A DNA stretch of 61,664 nucleotides from Streptomyces sp. YIM 130001 (GTDB lineage Bacteria; Actinomycetota; Actinomycetes; Streptomycetales; Streptomycetaceae). Below the pieces are notes generated by a model. That model worked only from the letters and a program-made list of their open reading frames with translations, did not search any database and was not told the origin of the DNA. Location: positions 1 to 61,664 of the forward strand of contig NZ_KZ984575.1 in assembly GCF_003574445.1 (NCBI RefSeq), written 5' to 3'. Positions 58,981 through 61,664 of the stretch are shown here, piece after piece. How positions within the stretch are numbered: the stretch's first letter is position 1; each line of letters opens with the position of its first letter. Position numbers and translations under genes: made by a program.

Positions 58981-60461
58981 CGGTCCGCCGCCCCGTCACC
59001 CGCCCGCGCATCGGGCACGCCGTCACCACCCGGTCCCTGCTGCTGCGCGGGACGGCCCGTGGCAGCGGGAGGTACGACGGGAGCCGGCGGGACCGGCGCG
59101 GGCTGCGGCACCCGGGCGGGCTCCGCCACGACCTCCGGAGCACGGCCGGACTCGGCTCGCGACGCGGCGAGGGACTCCGGCACACCCGCCTTGGCACCCG
59201 CGCCGAAGACGGCGGCCTCCGCAGCGGCGACCGAGGCCCGTGCGCCGGACGCGACTGCCCCCGAGAAGGCGGCCGAAGCCCCGGTCCCGGAAGCGGCGGC
59301 CCCCGGGAAGGCGGCGGAAGCCCCGGAAACAGCAGCGCCCCCGGCCGCCCGCGTGGCCGGCACCCCGCCCGGCGGCCGCGGCGCACGCCGCGGTCCGGTC
59401 ACCTTCCCGGCAGCGGTCCGCGCTCCGGCACCCCCGCGCGCACCCGTCCTGGTCGCCACCCCTCTCCCGCTCCCCGGCCCCCGCCGCCCGCGCACGCCGT
59501 ACACCCGCACCCGCAGCAGCGCGAGTACCGCTGCCGCCGTGAGGCAGAGCAAGGGGAGTGCGGCCGACGGGCCGAGGACGTCGCGGTGGATGAGGACACC
59601 GACGAGGGAGCTCGCGAACGCGGCCGCCCCGAGCACGACCGCGGCACCCGGCACCGTGAAACCGATCCGCCGCAGCCGGTGCGCGATGTGGTCCGTACCG
59701 CCGAGCAGCAGCGGCCGGCCGGCACGCCGCCGGGACGCGACGACGAGCACGGTGTCCGCGGTGACGACGGCGGACACCGCGAACAGGGCGGCCGCGCTGG
59801 GCAGTACGTCCCGTCCGGCGTGCACGAGGACCCCGGCCGCGCCGAGTACGAAACCGGTGAAGAGAGCACCGCAGTCCCCGAGGAAGATGCGCGCGGGGTG
59901 CCAGTTGAGAGTGAGAAACCCGGCGAGCGACGCGGCGAGCACGACGAGCAGGAGGGTGAGCCCGGACCGGCCTCCGGCCGCCGCGCACAGCGCGAGCCCG
60001 AGTGCCGTGACCACGCCGACCGTACCCACCGCGCCGTCCGAATTGTCCAGCAGATTGAAGGCGTTGGTGACGAAGACGATCCAGCCGACGGCCAGGAACC
60101 CGGCGGCAGGCGAGAGCCCGCTGCCGAACACCACGGCACACGCGGCCGCGGTCTCGACGACAAGGCGGGGCAGCGGCCCGAGCGGCCGCAGATCGTCGAT
60201 CAGGCCGAGCAGCGCGACCGCGGCCGCCGCCCAGAGCAGCCGCCGCACGTCGTCGCCGAGTGGTGCGTATCCGGTGCAGCAGACGACGAACGTGCCCCCG
60301 GCGACCGCGATCCCGCCGAGATGCGGAGTCGGCCGGGCGTGCACCTTGCGGCCTCCGGGCCGGTCGAGCACCCCGGTCCGCAGGCAGAGCGCGCGGACGC
60401 CGCGGGCGAGCACGGCGGTGAGGATTACGGCGGAGAGCACCGCGACGGTTCCGTAGAGCAT
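58977..60461 (-). CDS. MraY/WecA-like phospho-sugar transferase with Ala/Pro-rich tail
   Basis: The 494-residue product is a membrane polyprenyl-phosphate sugar-1-phosphate transferase. About ten helices lie in residues 1-330, with GRKVHARPTPHLGGIAVAGG, FVTNAFNLLDNSDGAVGTVG (Asp cluster), WHPARIFLGDCGALFTGFVL (catalytic Asp) and GGTDHIAHRLRRIGFTVPGA (His motif). The last 150 residues are low-complexity Ala/Gly/Ser/Pro and probably cytosolic. It would start lipid-linked glycan synthesis for the downstream WecG-like enzyme. The ATG of MLYGTVAVL is the likely start; the frame is open far upstream without support. Confidence 0.87.
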   Translation of the reverse strand: MLYGTVAVLSAVILTAVLARGVRALCLRTGVLDRPGGRKVHARPTPHLGGIAVAGGTFVVCCTGYAPLGDDVRRLLWAAAAVALLGLIDDLRPLGPLPRLVVETAAACAVVFGSGLSPAAGFLAVGWIVFVTNAFNLLDNSDGAVGTVGVVTALGLALCAAAGGRSGLTLLLVVLAASLAGFLTLNWHPARIFLGDCGALFTGFVLGAAGVLVHAGRDVLPSAAALFAVSAVVTADTVLVVASRRRAGRPLLLGGTDHIAHRLRRIGFTVPGAAVVLGAAAFASSLVGVLIHRDVLGPSAALPLLCLTAAAVLALLRVRVYGVRGRRGPGSGRGVATRTGARGGAGARTAAGKVTGPRRAPRPPGGVPATRAAGGAAVSGASAAFPGAAASGTGASAAFSGAVASGARASVAAAEAAVFGAGAKAGVPESLAASRAESGRAPEVVAEPARVPQPAPVPPAPVVPPAATGRPAQQQGPGGDGVPDARAGDGAADR

Positions 60462-60830
60462 GATCAAGGGCTGCCGTTCTGTCGCGCTGTCCGGCCATCG
60501 CGGCACCCGGATGAATCCGGAGCGCGCATACCGGGCTCGAACCACCCATAAGCTAGTACGGTATGTCCAAAAATGCGGTGAATAACACGATTCAACGCCC
60601 AAGAAAAGGCGGCAAAGGCGACACGAGTGACCCCGCGTGGCGGATCGCCGCCGACGAGGGGCGCCGGGGTCGGCCACAGCGGCGGACCCACTGAGGCACA
60701 CCTCAGCGACACAGATCACCGCCACCCCGACTACAGTGCGCCCCCGGAAATGGGTAGTCTCGGGCGGACTGAATAAGTTACCGCTTAGTAAGTCGCTGAA
60801 TACCCGCCTGCAGGCCCGAGGAGCCCTCAC
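60462..60830. other. Divergent promoter region without a gene
   Basis: This 369-base spacer lies between the MraY-like gene and the redox membrane protein. I see one inverted repeat TGAGG-CACA-CCTCA (60692-60705) and an A/T-rich patch at 60545-60590 that likely holds promoters. An 82-codon minus-strand frame here has no domain support. Confidence 0.5.
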
Positions 60831-61664
60831 ATGCAACTCGCCGCGATCATCGTGTCGATGGTCCTGATCGTGGTCGGCGTGGCTCTGTTCGCCCGAGCCA
60901 TCGCGCAGATCTACCGCTTCATGCGGCTCGGTCAGAGCGTCCCGGCCGGTACCCGTACCGATGAACCCGTGCAGCGCACGATCACCGTGGCCAAGGAGTT
61001 CCTCGGCCACACCCGGATGAACCGCTGGGGCGTCGTCGGTGTGGCGCACTGGTTCGTCGCAGTGGGCTTCTTCTCGCTGCTCCTGACGATCGTCAACGCC
61101 ATCGGCCAGCTCTTCAAGGCCGACTGGCTCCTGCCGATCATCGGCGACTGGGCGCCGTACAACGTGTTCGTCGAGTTCCTCGGCACGATGACGGTGCTCG
61201 GCATCGCGACCCTGATCGTCATCCGGCAGTTGAGCCGGCCCGACAAGCCGGGACGCAAGTCCCGCTTCGCCGGCTCCAACACCGGCCAGGCGTACTTCGT
61301 CGAGGCCGTCATCCTCATCGTCGGCATCTGCATCTTCATGCTGCACGCCCTGGAGGGTGCTCAGCACCACGTGGACGGCTACGAGGCGTCGTTCTTCATC
61401 TCGTACCCGGTCGTCTCCTGGCTGGAGGGACTGGATCTCTCCACCCTGCAGACCCTCACGTACCTCTTCGCCGGCGTGAAGATCGCCACCTCCTTCATCT
61501 GGATGATCACGGTCGCTCTGAAGACCGACATGGGTGTGGCCTGGCACCGTTTCCTCGCCTTCCCCAACATCTGGTTCAAGCGGGACGCGCAGGGCGGCAC
61601 CGCGCTCGGCGAGCTGCAGCCGATGACCTCCGGCGGCGAGCCGATCGACTTCACCGACCCCGGC
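60831..61664 (+). CDS. Membrane-anchored iron-sulfur oxidoreductase (heterodisulfide reductase-like), 3' truncated by window
   Basis: The 278 codons present encode an N-terminal membrane part with about six helices: MQLAAIIVSMVLIVVGVALF, VVGVAHWFVAVGFFSLLLTI, NVFVEFLGTMTVLGIATLIV, AYFVEAVILIVGICIFMLHA, and TLTYLFAGVKIATSFIWMIT. The layout resembles the nitrate-reductase-gamma-like domain found in front of actinobacterial (Fe-S)-binding oxidoreductases. The HH in EGAQHHVDGYE and other histidines may bind heme. The cluster domain lies beyond the window, so the redox role is inferred from the N-terminus. GAGGAG precedes the ATG by 8 bases. Confidence 0.75.
   Translation, partial: MQLAAIIVSMVLIVVGVALFARAIAQIYRFMRLGQSVPAGTRTDEPVQRTITVAKEFLGHTRMNRWGVVGVAHWFVAVGFFSLLLTIVNAIGQLFKADWLLPIIGDWAPYNVFVEFLGTMTVLGIATLIVIRQLSRPDKPGRKSRFAGSNTGQAYFVEAVILIVGICIFMLHALEGAQHHVDGYEASFFISYPVVSWLEGLDLSTLQTLTYLFAGVKIATSFIWMITVALKTDMGVAWHRFLAFPNIWFKRDAQGGTALGELQPMTSGGEPIDFTDPG

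Noticed and set aside
60464..60712. Small minus-strand frame in the divergent spacer
   Set aside because: Low-quality composition, no domain, no ribosome site; the spacer more likely holds promoters.
60462..61547. Minus-strand extension upstream of the MraY-like gene
   Set aside because: The extra residues run antisense to the plus-strand redox gene and have no membrane or domain features; the family begins at MLYGTVAVL.

Overview
The window is about 61.7 kb of very GC-rich DNA with dense genes, GTG starts, stop/start overlaps (ATGA, GTGA) and few intergenic T-runs. Gene content (HspR-type dnaK operon with HAIR operators, purA, class II fba, clpB, DUF3151, DUF2617, HxlR and LuxR regulators, many two-component systems) points to a Streptomyces or close relative. 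Most of it looks like conserved chromosomal core. Accessory features are small regulators, transporters, repeat-bearing proteins, one frameshifted ABC ATPase gene and one decayed Uma2 gene.

Layout: 1-12 kb holds a truncated DHFR-like reductase gene divergent from a TetR regulator, a secreted protein, an HxlR/oxidoreductase/MerR run, an M20 amidohydrolase with a histidine phosphatase, a NarL-type two-component system, and DinB, GNAT and cupin genes. 12-18 kb holds purA, a diacylglycerol-kinase-like gene, two coupled membrane proteins and a DUF1838 gene. 18-28 kb holds a GbsR/MarR regulator divergent from an ABC exporter whose ATPase gene is frameshifted and carries 22 nine-base repeats, then a P450, a second two-component system and an NmrA-like gene. 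28-36 kb holds a tryptophan catabolic set (dioxygenase, kynureninase and a formamidase-like hydrolase), DUF3151, a malX-malY-like PTS/PLP pair, fba and pyrE.

36-44 kb holds an aldose-epimerase homologue, an SRPBCC protein, a membrane-fused spermidine-synthase-like protein, DUF2617, three small membrane proteins with Gly/Cys-rich tails, an aminotransferase and an Uma2 pseudogene. 44-56 kb is the heat-shock region: clpB and dnaK-grpE-dnaJ-hspR, each preceded by HAIR inverted repeats. Between them sits an uncharacterised locus with a secreted repeat peptide, a Rieske-like protein without metal ligands, two paralogous LuxR-type regulators placed tail to tail, and a short HTH protein. 56-61.7 kb holds a cell-surface glycan set (GT2, FkbM, WecG/TagA, MraY/WecA-like) and the start of a membrane-anchored redox protein.

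The least described systems are the peptide/LuxR locus at 48.2-51.5 kb and the Gly/Cys-tail membrane proteins at 40.9-42.1 kb. All functional statements come from reading sequence and remembered family knowledge; no database search was run.
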